A DNA stretch of 64,000 nucleotides from Anaerolineae bacterium (GTDB lineage Bacteria > Chloroflexota > Anaerolineae > Promineifilales > Promineifilaceae), in contig JAMLHW010000006.1 in NCBI GenBank assembly GCA_023954475.1, positions 62,001-126,000 of the forward strand, read 5' to 3'. The translations under genes and the position numbers were made by a program. The notes below the pieces were generated by a model. It was not told the DNA's origin. It made no database searches and saw nothing but the letters and a program-made list of their open reading frames with translations. Positions within the stretch are counted from its first letter, which is position 1, and each line of letters starts with the position of its first letter. Positions 55,408 through 63,659 of this stretch are shown piece by piece.

Positions 55408-56442
55408 TTAAGCTTGACGCCGTCGCAGTAAAAGCAGAACTAAGGCTGCAATGGCGAGCAAGACGATGACAAAGACAAACGCCGATCCCATGATCAGGGC
55501 GGTGCGTGTTGATGATGAAGGTTGTGTGTCGCTGCTGGATGTGGTTGTCGCCACGTCGGATGTTAAGTTCGGGTTTGCTACGCGTTGACCTATAATCCGT
55601 GCATCTGCCTCTGCACTACTATCGGCCGAAGCAATGGCTTGCGCAGAGTTGTCCGTATCGGCCGAACCCAGAACTGTGGGTTCGGACAGCGACTCGGCTG
55701 CAACACCGGCACTGTCGTCCACACCGGCATCCGCCGGATACGCGTCGTCAAGGCCTGTCTCTTCAACCGGCGCTGGTTCAGGCGCTGTAGAGTCTTCCGG
55801 TGGGGTGGTTGATGAGTCATTATCAGCACCGCTATCAGCGCCAGTGGCGGCTAAAGTTGCCGCCGGTTCCGGCGTTGCTGTCGCATTCGGTGTTGCCGCG
55901 GACTGCGTTGGTGTTGCTGTTGCTGAGGCGGCTGGAGTCGCGGTTGCCGTTGCTGTTTGTGTAGCTGTTGCAGCTGTTGCGGGTGTTGCTGTCGGTAAGC
56001 CAATCTCCTCGTTGAGTACCAGCGAGGCCGCTTCTGGTCCTTTATGGAAAACTTCTGTTCCGGTAGAAGCGATGATCTCGGATAAATAGTAGTAGTAAGT
56101 TTTCTCTTGCTCGACATCGTCGTCCACAAGCTGATAATCGGCCGGTGAGGTGCCGCCGGTCGGCGCGATCAAACCGATATTGACCGTTTCGGCATCAAAC
56201 GGATCTTCTTGCATGTCTGCGAGTGTGTATTCAGTTTCGCTGCGCCAGACGTTGAAGCCCAATGTGTCGAGTTCTGTTTCCGTATGCCACGCCAGCACGA
56301 TCTCGTCTTCGGTTCCGGCCGCCGTGAAGTTAGTCACAACGACGTTAGCCAGCGTATGCGGCGCTAACAGAAGTAAAGCGATTGCGTTGGCAGCCAGAAC
56401 GAGACCGATGATGCGGAAAAGTTGTCGACGATTGTGTTTCAT
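55408..56442 (-). CDS. Fn3-like anchored surface protein with Thr/Ala linker
   Basis: 344 residues. Signal peptide (IIGLVLAANAIALLLLAPHT), then an Fn3-like domain with HTETELDTLGFNVWRSETE and KTYYYYLSEIIASTG. A long Ala/Thr/Pro and Ser/Asp/Glu-rich stalk (about 150-305) follows, and a C-terminal helix (SAFVFVIVLLAIAALVLLLL) ending RRRQA, a membrane-anchor tail reminiscent of sorted surface proteins. The Fn3-like motif recurs in the 141-residue protein at 63204-63629, at the start of the locus. It is 14 bp upstream of the S26 gene's stop. Probably a wall-spanning adaptor; function unknown. Confidence 0.8.
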   Translation of the reverse strand: MKHNRRQLFRIIGLVLAANAIALLLLAPHTLANVVVTNFTAAGTEDEIVLAWHTETELDTLGFNVWRSETEYTLADMQEDPFDAETVNIGLIAPTGGTSPADYQLVDDDVEQEKTYYYYLSEIIASTGTEVFHKGPEAASLVLNEEIGLPTATPATAATATQTATATATPAASATATPTQSAATPNATATPEPAATLAATGADSGADNDSSTTPPEDSTAPEPAPVEETGLDDAYPADAGVDDSAGVAAESLSEPTVLGSADTDNSAQAIASADSSAEADARIIGQRVANPNLTSDVATTTSSSDTQPSSSTRTALIMGSAFVFVIVLLAIAALVLLLLRRRQA

Positions 56443-56456
56443 AGAAAGTCCTCTGC

Positions 56457-57146
56457 TTATGATTGTCTGCTCGGTTTAGTTACGGTTGCGAGTCGTGCGG
56501 CGACGGCGACGACGAGATGTGTCCAGATTGCCAATCCTAGGTGCACGCCACGTGCATAGTAACGTGCCAGTTTTTGGGGATGTCGGGTTGCTGTAATGAG
56601 TCGCTTTTCGGCCGAATCCCACTCATCCCGCGTGCGAAAACCTGAATCGCCACACAATCGCTCTTCGGCCGTTGCAACAAATGCCAGGTGCCGATTGAGA
56701 TAGCTACCGACACCTGTTTCAAATGCCAGGATGTGATGAGCGCGTTTACGACTCGTGACGCGTCCAACCAATGCCGTTGCCGGCCATAACGGATCAAAAC
56801 GGATAGAACGGTCACCGCGGGTTATCAACATCAAGCCGTCTGTATTTGGCACCACACCGCGATAACGATGCGTGACAAAGCTGTCATGAGCCTGTAACAG
56901 AATGATGTCACCGGGTTCAAGCTTTGATGCAAGACAGTTCGTGACGGAAATGGTGTCGCCTCTGCGCAGCAACGGCGCCATGCTGTTGCTGATAACGGTG
57001 ATGTGTGGTGTTTTACCGTCATGCAACCCGGAACGGATGATCGCGGTGACTGTGGCGATATCGGGTTTTTCGGCCGAATCGTCCAGATAGCTGTTTTCAT
57101 CAATCCCGTTGCTTTTTGTCGTCAAAACTGATTCCACGGTTGTCAC
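56457..57146 (-). CDS. S26 signal peptidase-like protein, ER/archaeal type
   Basis: 229 residues from a weakly supported GTG. The catalytic Ser lies in VISNSMAPLLRRGDTISV (SM-P-L..GD), and the general base position reads FVTHRYRGV, His instead of the bacterial Lys, as in Sec11/archaeal enzymes. GLMLITRGDRS gives the conserved GD.. region. A C-terminal hydrophobic helix (HLGLAIWTHLVVAVAARLAT) could anchor it. It sits between a C25 peptidase (19 bp) and an Fn3-like surface protein (14 bp) on the same strand, so it may process secreted products of this locus. Confidence 0.78.
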   Translation of the reverse strand: MTTVESVLTTKSNGIDENSYLDDSAEKPDIATVTAIIRSGLHDGKTPHITVISNSMAPLLRRGDTISVTNCLASKLEPGDIILLQAHDSFVTHRYRGVVPNTDGLMLITRGDRSIRFDPLWPATALVGRVTSRKRAHHILAFETGVGSYLNRHLAFVATAEERLCGDSGFRTRDEWDSAEKRLITATRHPQKLARYYARGVHLGLAIWTHLVVAVAARLATVTKPSRQS

Positions 57147-57165
57147 AGGTTGGGTCGTACGAAGC

Positions 57166-60100
57166 CTATGGATTCATAATGGTCGGCAAGTTGATGAATG
57201 CCGAAGGTCGCCACAAATTCAGTTGCAGCGACGGATCACCAATCAACATGAAGGTGTCATGCAAATCTTGTGTGGTAGCTGGCCCCTGTGCTGCAAGATT
57301 GAGTTTTGCCTCATAGATTGCTTCGCCCAGTGTGGCCACATGATCAGTAAACAGCGCATCGTAATATCCTGCAATCAGAAAATCATGCCCCGTCTGCACC
57401 TGCAGACCGGTCGGTGCATACCCAGCAACAGCCCCACCACCACTTTTCTTGACCAGTGCTTCAGATAATCCATTGCTACTTGTATCGCCCAGATCAAAGC
57501 GATGGGTTTGCCCTTCAAGGCAGGTCATCGGCAGCATGATGGGCAGTTTGCCCGCATTGTCCAGTAACGGCACATCGGGAACCTGGAAGTAGTTTTCATG
57601 ACCCCAGTTTGTGATGCCGGAATGTCCGGTGTAAATGATATGTTGAGCGCCACTGCGGAAGGCGTTGATGACTTCGTTTTTGAACGTTGTTACGGTGCGT
57701 TCGTAATACGGCTTTGTCTCAGGATAGCAGGTCAGGGGAGCGTAGTAGATTTTTTGTGCCTGCTGACCCTGTGCAAGTTTCTCACTGACAAACGTATCGA
57801 CCGTGTTGTGAAAATCTCCGGCACCATCCGTCTCACAGTCTGGTGTTAACCTGTAGTTGTCGGTGGCGAAGACGTGGTTGCTTTGCCATGATGCAGCCGG
57901 AGCGTCTTCGTATGTCAGTATTTTTTGCACCATGACGCTCATTTCGGCCGAATTGGAGGCCGGCAGTCGCCCTAGCAAGAAGAAAGGCAGATTGTTTTCA
58001 GGTGCGTCGCCGGAACTCTCGAACGCCACGTACTGGTTATCAGCTGCCGCTTCACCGATGTAGGTATCGATGCCTGAACGCAAGTAAACGGGGACGAGAT
58101 TGCGCCCGGCGTTTAGCCCCATGACATCGCGATGGTCATAGCTGGAATCGCCGGCGAGCAGAACGTAATCGCGATCACCGCCCCAGTTTTCGTAGACATA
58201 TTGCAGAAAGTCGCGGATTGCCTGCGTGCTGTAGCGTCCGTAGCCAAATTCGTCAAAGATGTCTTGCACGTAGACAACGGCGACATCCATTCCCTGATTG
58301 GTACGGCGATTGACGAGGGGCGTCATTGCGCTATCCAGCGACGGATCCGTGATGATGATCATATCGGCCGAATTGCTCGTCGCCCGCAAATCAGATGCAC
58401 TGTCTTTCTCTACCTGCAGCGTACTGTTGTCTGTATTGCGTAGACCGGAAAGCGTCGCCATTTCAAAACGCGTCGATACCAGGTTGGCGCGTTCAAACTC
58501 GCCATCGATGACACCGGTGATTTGCTCAGGTGCAAGCGAATCGGTCACGTCAAAGACAAGTGGATTGGTGGTAAAGCTGGCAGAATCGGCTTGATAGCGC
58601 CACGTGCCTGATGCAGATTGCTCAAATGCCAGACGATCATCTTTTGCAACCAATTCGCGCGGCAGGTCGATGTGAATCCAGTTGAGAATCATGGTATGCA
58701 AACCACCGCTGATACCGCTTTCGTTATCGAGCAGGCGAACTGTTACGGAGTTTGATCCTTCCTCCAGCAACGAAGAGTCAAAATCGGCCGAAAATAAATG
58801 CTTCCCACTCTCATTCAGAGCACTGCCGGTAAATGTCGCAATTGAACCGACCATTGTGCCATTGATCTCAACCTGATAGCGATGGTCATCATTCGCACGA
58901 AAGCCCCATACTTCCACTTCGATATGCGCCGTGCCACTGTCGATATCAGAGACGGTAAACGTTTTGCTGATACTGCATGTCGCACAACCGTTTGTCGCAT
59001 TGTAGGAAAGCGGCACGTAGTCGCCCGCGACGAGCGGTCCGTCGAACCAGTGATCGTAAGCATCAGACGGATCATTTAACGGAAAGTTGGTGTAGTAAAG
59101 CGTGTCGCGTTCAATTTGCACCGGGTGATCATACACATCGACAACGGTCGCACTCGCCGGGGTGCCGTCTGCCGTTGCCATAACCAATGTGCTGCCGCTG
59201 CCATACGTCAACCAATACGCATTCGTCTCTATATCGTGGGTTTTGATCGCTTCGCCATAAAAAATAATGCGGTCGGTGGCGTTGAGCGTGCCGTTGCTGT
59301 TGACATCGTCTACTTTGATGTGTATTTCGCTGTCTTCGTAACACATGCGCAGTGAGTTTACAGATGGTTGTGCGCCGAGGTCGCTGCCGTAAATGACATA
59401 CATGCCGGTTTCAGACAGGGTAATGCGGTGGGCATTGCTGCGCAGCGTACTGTTGGCCAGGCACGGCGACGCCGGAGGGATTGTCTGTGGTGCCTGATAC
59501 GGTGTGCGCCAATTCGCGCCGGATTCGAAATTGAGTACTGTGTTGCGCAGCAGGTTTGTGAACGTGTCGCTTTCGGAACGCATCGTTGATGGTGTGCGTT
59601 TGCCGTCAGGATAATCAAACTGAATGGATACCGTGATCTGGGAATGGACGCGAGCTTGTCGTGTGGCGTTGTTAACTTGGACTGGATGCAGTTGCACCGG
59701 TACTAGCGTGTAGTCGCGCAGTTTGACCGGTTCGCCCAACGTTACCGGTTCGGCCGAAATCCAGCGGTCAGCCGCGTACACAGCCCGATTAAAGCGATCC
59801 GTTGCCGTAAAGGTGGGCGTGGCGTTGGGATCGTCGAAATCGTATGCTGCCAGCGTTTGAGTTGTAACCGGCGCGGCGATCACGTCTTGCAGGGTAGTGG
59901 TTTCGGCCGAAATCGAGCCCAACACCGGCACAGCACCGGGGGGCACGGCGATCCAGAAACTGGTCACGGGCAAATCAGGTGCGCCTGGGTCGCCGCTGTT
60001 GCTATAGCCGTCGATAAGCAGCTTTTCGGCCGATTGCCCATCGATCATGGTTGCTATACGTTGCAGAGGGGGAACATCGACTATAAATTCAACGGCTTGA

Positions 60101-60273
60101 TCGGAACTCGTAACCAGCGCAATGTCGGGTATGGGGCTGGTCAGAGAAGGGGTTTCTGCTGCTGCACCGGGTAGTCGGACTGTTGTCGCGACAAGGGCAA
60201 CGACACCAAACAGCAGTAAACCAAGTAAGGCCTGTGTTGAAGGGCCTTGCTTGCGGTTGCGGAAAAAGTGCAT
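57166..60273 (-). CDS. large gingipain-like C25 cysteine peptidase
   Basis: 1035 residues from the ATG at 60273 (AGGAG upstream). Signal segment TQALLGLLLFGVVALVATTV. The first about 500 residues form beta domains (propeptide and a metal-binding-like module, DVNSNGTLNATDRIIFYGEA). The C25 domain follows: IITDPSLDSAMTPLVNRRTN, DYVLLAGDSSYDHRD, His in IIYTGHSGITNWG, Cys in LPMTCLEGQTHRFD, and the end FMLIGDPSLQLNLW. It is the gene directly after the RiPP precursor and could be its leader peptidase or a target of the system (inference). Confidence 0.88.
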   Translation of the reverse strand: MHFFRNRKQGPSTQALLGLLLFGVVALVATTVRLPGAAAETPSLTSPIPDIALVTSSDQAVEFIVDVPPLQRIATMIDGQSAEKLLIDGYSNSGDPGAPDLPVTSFWIAVPPGAVPVLGSISAETTTLQDVIAAPVTTQTLAAYDFDDPNATPTFTATDRFNRAVYAADRWISAEPVTLGEPVKLRDYTLVPVQLHPVQVNNATRQARVHSQITVSIQFDYPDGKRTPSTMRSESDTFTNLLRNTVLNFESGANWRTPYQAPQTIPPASPCLANSTLRSNAHRITLSETGMYVIYGSDLGAQPSVNSLRMCYEDSEIHIKVDDVNSNGTLNATDRIIFYGEAIKTHDIETNAYWLTYGSGSTLVMATADGTPASATVVDVYDHPVQIERDTLYYTNFPLNDPSDAYDHWFDGPLVAGDYVPLSYNATNGCATCSISKTFTVSDIDSGTAHIEVEVWGFRANDDHRYQVEINGTMVGSIATFTGSALNESGKHLFSADFDSSLLEEGSNSVTVRLLDNESGISGGLHTMILNWIHIDLPRELVAKDDRLAFEQSASGTWRYQADSASFTTNPLVFDVTDSLAPEQITGVIDGEFERANLVSTRFEMATLSGLRNTDNSTLQVEKDSASDLRATSNSADMIIITDPSLDSAMTPLVNRRTNQGMDVAVVYVQDIFDEFGYGRYSTQAIRDFLQYVYENWGGDRDYVLLAGDSSYDHRDVMGLNAGRNLVPVYLRSGIDTYIGEAAADNQYVAFESSGDAPENNLPFFLLGRLPASNSAEMSVMVQKILTYEDAPAASWQSNHVFATDNYRLTPDCETDGAGDFHNTVDTFVSEKLAQGQQAQKIYYAPLTCYPETKPYYERTVTTFKNEVINAFRSGAQHIIYTGHSGITNWGHENYFQVPDVPLLDNAGKLPIMLPMTCLEGQTHRFDLGDTSSNGLSEALVKKSGGGAVAGYAPTGLQVQTGHDFLIAGYYDALFTDHVATLGEAIYEAKLNLAAQGPATTQDLHDTFMLIGDPSLQLNLWRPSAFINLPTIMNP

Positions 60274-60726
60274 GGAAAGCTCCTGAACGGCATAACACTG
60301 CTGCATGACAAGTCAGATTGAAGGTACTGAATCGCGATGCAAGCAGGTCGAGTTGGGCAGAAATTATTGGCTTTGAACCCGGTAATGTATCACTAGAAAT
60401 CAAAACCAGATCGGGCACGACTGCGTTACCCGATGTGTCTTTCTGCGACGGCGCGTATTGTACCGTAGCGTTACTGTCATTAAACCATAGCTAATCGCCA
60501 AGTTATGGCTTTTAAGCATATGCTAATTGGCTTGTCACGAGTCTCTCACGCTTTGATAGTCGGCCGAAAATGTCACGGAGACAACAAGAACTTTGTCCCG
60601 ATTTCGGCCGAATGGGATGCAATATTTCCTATGTGGTTGGCGGAAAACTATGTGCAATCTCGAATCGGCATGCATGCCGATAGAGAAAGGTCGTGTTACC
60701 CCGTAACGTGCCTTCAGGCCAAAAAA
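60274..60726 (-). other. intergenic region between precursor and C25 gene
   Basis: No convincing coding sequence on either strand. It holds two TCGGCCGA octamers (60560, 60603), a perfect 18-bp palindrome (60664-60681) and a GTTAC-CCC-GTAAC dyad (60695-60707), both just downstream of the precursor gene. These may form an attenuator or operator setting a different expression level for the peptide and the peptidase. Confidence 0.5.
60664..60707. repeat. two adjacent dyads downstream of precursor gene
   Basis: ATCGGCATGCATGCCGAT (60664-60681) is a perfect 18-bp palindrome; GTTAC CCC GTAAC (60695-60707) is a 5-bp stem with a 3-nt loop. Neither is followed by a clear T run, so they are either operators or mRNA 3'-end structures. 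Confidence 0.5.
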
Positions 60727-60885
60727 CTAGCTCATCAGAAATGCAGAGCAACCGGAATCTTCTTTGCCACCGATGTTTGTGTCACAAACGCCGGCAACTG
60801 CTTCAAGCGTTTGACGATGGATGACGGCCGGCTTTTCGTAAGGCTTTTTTTCGTTCTTGGGCTGGGGTGCAGCTTGCTGGTTCAT
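60727..60885 (-). CDS. RiPP precursor peptide
   Basis: A 52-residue peptide starting MNQQAAPQPK, with AGGAG 7 bp before the ATG. The leader has KKPYEKPAV: a Y-x-x-P element typical of leader peptides bound by PqqD-like recognition domains. It is followed by TLEAVAGVC. The C-terminal part has Cys34 and Cys46 flanking DTNIGGKEDSG and ends SAFLMS. The two Cys are the probable sites of radical-SAM thioether or related chemistry. The gene has its own consensus promoter (60945-60916) and lies between the radical SAM maturase and a C25 peptidase. The product class is not known. Confidence 0.75.
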   Translation of the reverse strand: MNQQAAPQPKNEKKPYEKPAVIHRQTLEAVAGVCDTNIGGKEDSGCSAFLMS

Positions 60886-60915
60886 TGAAGCTCCTGACGA
60901 TTGGTTGATACTGTG

Positions 60916-60945
60916 ATTATAGGGATGAGAAAGGGGAAGTGTCAA
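60916..60945 (-). promoter_or_regulatory. consensus sigma-70 promoter of RiPP precursor
   Basis: On the minus strand TTGACA (60945-60940), 18 bp, TATAAT (60921-60916), both perfect consensus. It predicts a start near 60909 and a leader of about 24 nt containing the AGGAG ribosome-binding site. It is the best promoter in the window and implies high expression of the peptide relative to the maturase. Confidence 0.85.
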
Positions 60946-61027
60946 TGCAGTGTGACTAGACTCATTAAGTTGTCATGCGTCCCTTGCTTGTCAAACAGAG
61001 CGCTTTGCATTGCAGTTTTCTGCACGA

Positions 61028-62098
61028 CTAATCGGCCGAAACCATATTCCCATGGTACGCCATTCGGCGCAAACGTGCTTCACGGTACGCAATCGACGAG
61101 CAGCCAAGCAGATCGCCGTCTTCAAACGCCGCAGCGCCGTGACAACGAACGCAAAACGGCTGCAATTCACACGTCGCACACACGGGCAACGCACCCAATG
61201 TCAACGATGCTGTTTCCTGCCACACGGGCGAATTGTGCCAGATATCGGCCAGTGACTGTCTGCGGATGTTGCCGGCATAGACACGCGCACCGACGCAAGT
61301 ATAAATGTCACCCAATGGCCCAATGGTCATACCGTTCATGCCGATACCGCAAAACCGAAAGTGATCGTCGGACGGCGGTATATTCCAGGTTTCCGGCGTG
61401 ACGGTGCGGCGCATGAATGCCAGCCACTCGTCATCCTGCGGGCGGTGACGCAATGGCGATGGATCGCCGGTGTGTTTCGAAACGACGGTGGGATCGTAAG
61501 CAAAGCGGATGCCGTATTGGGCAGCGATGGCACGTAAACCGTCGAGATCGTGAATATTTTCGCGCATCAACGGCGTCTTGATCATGCAGCGCACACCGCG
61601 TTCGGTGAGCAAGTCGATGGCTCGTAACGTGAGCGCATGTGACCCGGGAATTTGGGTAATGGTGTCATGGACTGCCGGGTCGGCGCTATACAGGCTGACT
61701 TCGACCAGGATCGGCCTGGTTGCAGCAATCTGATCGGCTAACTCCGGCTTGACCATGATGCCGTTGGTGTAGTAGCGAATGGCAAAGCCGCGTGCGCGGG
61801 CGTAGTCGACGATGTCAAACAGGTCGCTGCGCAAGAATACTTCGCCGCCGGAAAATGTGATGGTGAGTGCGCCGAGTTCGGCAATTTGATCGACCAGATC
61901 GCAGGCTTCCTGTGTGCTCAATTCGCCAGGCACACGTGCACCCGGCGGCAGCACATCCAGATAGCAGTGGGTACAGCGTTCGTTGCAGCGATAGGTCAAC
62001 TCCCAATGAACAGAGAACAGGCGGTGACGCTTTTGCGTGTTTTGCACGATGCGGTCGTAGGCGTTGATTTCAGGCGCGGCGATGTACTGATCAGACAT
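61028..62098 (-). CDS. radical SAM/SPASM peptide maturase
   Basis: 356 residues. Radical SAM motif ELTYRCNERCTHCYLDVLPP (CX3CX2C, Cys38/42/45), then TITFSGGEVFLRSDLFDIVD (the GGE SAM-binding motif). The C-terminal SPASM region carries extra Cys: FCGIGMNGMTIGPLGDIYTC, LPVCATCELQPFCVRCHGAA and GCSSIA, enough for auxiliary Fe-S clusters. Such proteins modify RiPP precursors by C-S, C-C or C-O bond formation. It starts 1 bp after the PqqD stop, so it is translationally linked, and is followed by the precursor. Confidence 0.92.
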   Translation of the reverse strand: MSDQYIAAPEINAYDRIVQNTQKRHRLFSVHWELTYRCNERCTHCYLDVLPPGARVPGELSTQEACDLVDQIAELGALTITFSGGEVFLRSDLFDIVDYARARGFAIRYYTNGIMVKPELADQIAATRPILVEVSLYSADPAVHDTITQIPGSHALTLRAIDLLTERGVRCMIKTPLMRENIHDLDGLRAIAAQYGIRFAYDPTVVSKHTGDPSPLRHRPQDDEWLAFMRRTVTPETWNIPPSDDHFRFCGIGMNGMTIGPLGDIYTCVGARVYAGNIRRQSLADIWHNSPVWQETASLTLGALPVCATCELQPFCVRCHGAAAFEDGDLLGCSSIAYREARLRRMAYHGNMVSAD

Positions 62099-62099
62099 A

Positions 62100-62390
62100 T
62101 TATTGTGCTGTTTCGGCCGAAAAAACTAACACGTTTTGCGCGACCATGCTTTCTACAAACGATGTCACATCCTGCTCGGCAACTGTGGCTGAAACATCAA
62201 ATTCGTCGATGATACATTCCGTAATTTGAGCCACCGTATGATGACCGTCCGACAACTCAAAAATGCGTGCGCCGACACTATTGAGCACCGTCACTTCACC
62301 GACATCGGTCAGGATAAGAACAGCTTCGTCGTCAATGACGCGCCCGGCTGTCTGCGGGTGTGGTTGAGGGCTGAGATGCGAGATACTCAT
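62100..62390 (-). CDS. PqqD-like RiPP recognition protein
   Basis: 96 residues from the ATG at 62390, which follows a TTGGAG ribosome-binding site and overlaps the HPr-kinase-like gene by 59 bp. PqqD pattern: VLILTDVGEVTVLNSVGARI then FELSDGHHTVAQITECIIDE (the G.HTV..I element) and VEQDVTSFVESMVAQNVLVF-like last helix. Family members form a winged-helix that binds the leader peptide and presents it to the radical SAM enzyme. The frame could start 24 nt earlier. Confidence 0.85.
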   Translation of the reverse strand: MSISHLSPQPHPQTAGRVIDDEAVLILTDVGEVTVLNSVGARIFELSDGHHTVAQITECIIDEFDVSATVAEQDVTSFVESMVAQNVLVFSAETAQ

Positions 62391-63195
62391 CGATAACGCT
62401 CCAAAAGGTATCAACTTGACGGAAAGCTAGCGCCGCGGTGGGCACAGCGGCTACCAGTAAGGCGGCAATGTTCAGAATGCCAAGTCCGGTCTGTGGCGTG
62501 GCATTGGCAAACGGTGTGGCTGCTGCAAGTGCAGCTAGTGCCTTCGCTGGAGAAAGCGGCATAATGCTGTGTTCATGTGCCTGTTGTAGTCGGAACATTG
62601 CCCTCAGTGGGACTGACTCGTTGCGGTGCGATCCGATGGCGAAGCTACCGCGAAACGGGACGCCGTGCAAGCGGAACCCGTTGTGGTGGCGTCGTACCAA
62701 AACCAGATCATCGCTGAAAACAGTGGTATGTAGCAGCGACAAGTGCGCAATTGTGCTTTTGCCCGCTCCGCTGGGACCAAAGAAAACATAGCCCAAACCT
62801 CCACGCACGATACCGGCAGCGTGAAGCAGGAGAGCGTCGTGTTTGAGACATAGCACGGCGTAGGCGACGCGGAGAAAGTTCTCAATATCGGCGTTGGGGG
62901 CTATTTCGAGATGGCTGCAATTCCGGGCGAGGTCAATCGTGCCGCGTTCGGTGTACGATGTGAAAGTCAGTTCAGATTGGCGCACCTGAATGTCGATGTC
63001 GAGGAAGGATCCGGGTAAGGGACGATTGAACTGCACACCCGGTTTGGTCGTGATAGTGATATTGAGGAGTGGTGCTTCGGCCGAATCGATGCTGAACCCG
63101 GCATATTGCGCCCGTAACCGCTGCGCGAGGGCATGATCTTCCGTGTGTAGCGCTACCTTGAGTCCGGCGATATCGATGGAAACAGTGTCACTCAT
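62332..63195 (-). CDS. HPr-kinase-like P-loop protein
   Basis: 287 residues. An N-terminal beta-rich half (residues 1-115) is followed by HDALLLHAAGIVRGGLGYVF and the P-loop FFGPSGAGKSTIAHL (140-148), as in HPr kinase/phosphatase C-terminal domains. TVFSDDLVLVRRHHNGFRLHG continues the HprK pattern (S-D-D). Such truncated HprK-like proteins recur next to PqqD and radical SAM genes in RiPP loci. They may phosphorylate or otherwise modify the peptide or act in regulation. No HPr or PTS gene is near. Confidence 0.82.
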   Translation of the reverse strand: MSDTVSIDIAGLKVALHTEDHALAQRLRAQYAGFSIDSAEAPLLNITITTKPGVQFNRPLPGSFLDIDIQVRQSELTFTSYTERGTIDLARNCSHLEIAPNADIENFLRVAYAVLCLKHDALLLHAAGIVRGGLGYVFFGPSGAGKSTIAHLSLLHTTVFSDDLVLVRRHHNGFRLHGVPFRGSFAIGSHRNESVPLRAMFRLQQAHEHSIMPLSPAKALAALAAATPFANATPQTGLGILNIAALLVAAVPTAALAFRQVDTFWSVIDEYLASQPSTTPADSRARH

Positions 63196-63203
63196 CAGGA
63201 TCG

Positions 63204-63629
63204 TTAGCGGGCAGTTAGTTCGATAGGGCCTTCAAATTCGCTGTTGCCTTCGCGTCCGACCGTTTCCAACTGATAGAAGTAAGTCACACCACGTTGAACG
63301 TTCGTGTCTTTGAATTCATGTTCACTACTGCGGGTGGGATCGTTGTTGGCCGGGATCAGGGTATCGGTAATCTTGACGTATTCGCCATCGGCCGATTCGG
63401 CACGATAGAGATTATAGCCAATTGTGTCCAGCTCATTCTCCGTCGTCCATTTGATCGTCAGGCTGGGTGGTTGAAAAAACAGAACATAGATCGTTGCTGC
63501 GATCAGAATAAGGGCAACGGCGCTAAACAGCACGGTGCCGATTGTCCAACGGCGTGTTGAAGCTGCTTTGATACCTGGTTCTTGGCTACTGTTGTCGTTT
63601 GTTGCTGTGTTGGAGTCGAGCATATTCAT
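63204..63629 (-). CDS. membrane-anchored Fn3-like protein
   Basis: 141 residues: a short cytoplasmic N-terminus, one transmembrane helix (TIGTVLFSAVALILIAATIYVLFF, about 29-52), and an outer Fn3-like domain with IKWTTENELDTIGYNLYRAE and VTYFYQLETVGREGNSEFEG. The ENELDTIGYNLYRAE motif matches TELDTLGFNVWRSE in the larger protein at 55408-56442, tying the ends of the locus together. It begins the probable operon and stops 8 bp before the HPr-kinase-like gene. Function unknown. Confidence 0.75.
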   Translation of the reverse strand: MNMLDSNTATNDNSSQEPGIKAASTRRWTIGTVLFSAVALILIAATIYVLFFQPPSLTIKWTTENELDTIGYNLYRAESADGEYVKITDTLIPANNDPTRSSEHEFKDTNVQRGVTYFYQLETVGREGNSEFEGPIELTAR

Positions 63630-63659
63630 ACAATTGCCTTTTGTATGCTGTCCGTGGTC

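Noticed and set aside
60505-60888. A 127-residue plus-strand frame
   Set aside because: It runs antisense through the RiPP precursor and the intergenic palindromes, has no ribosome-binding site and no recognisable domain.
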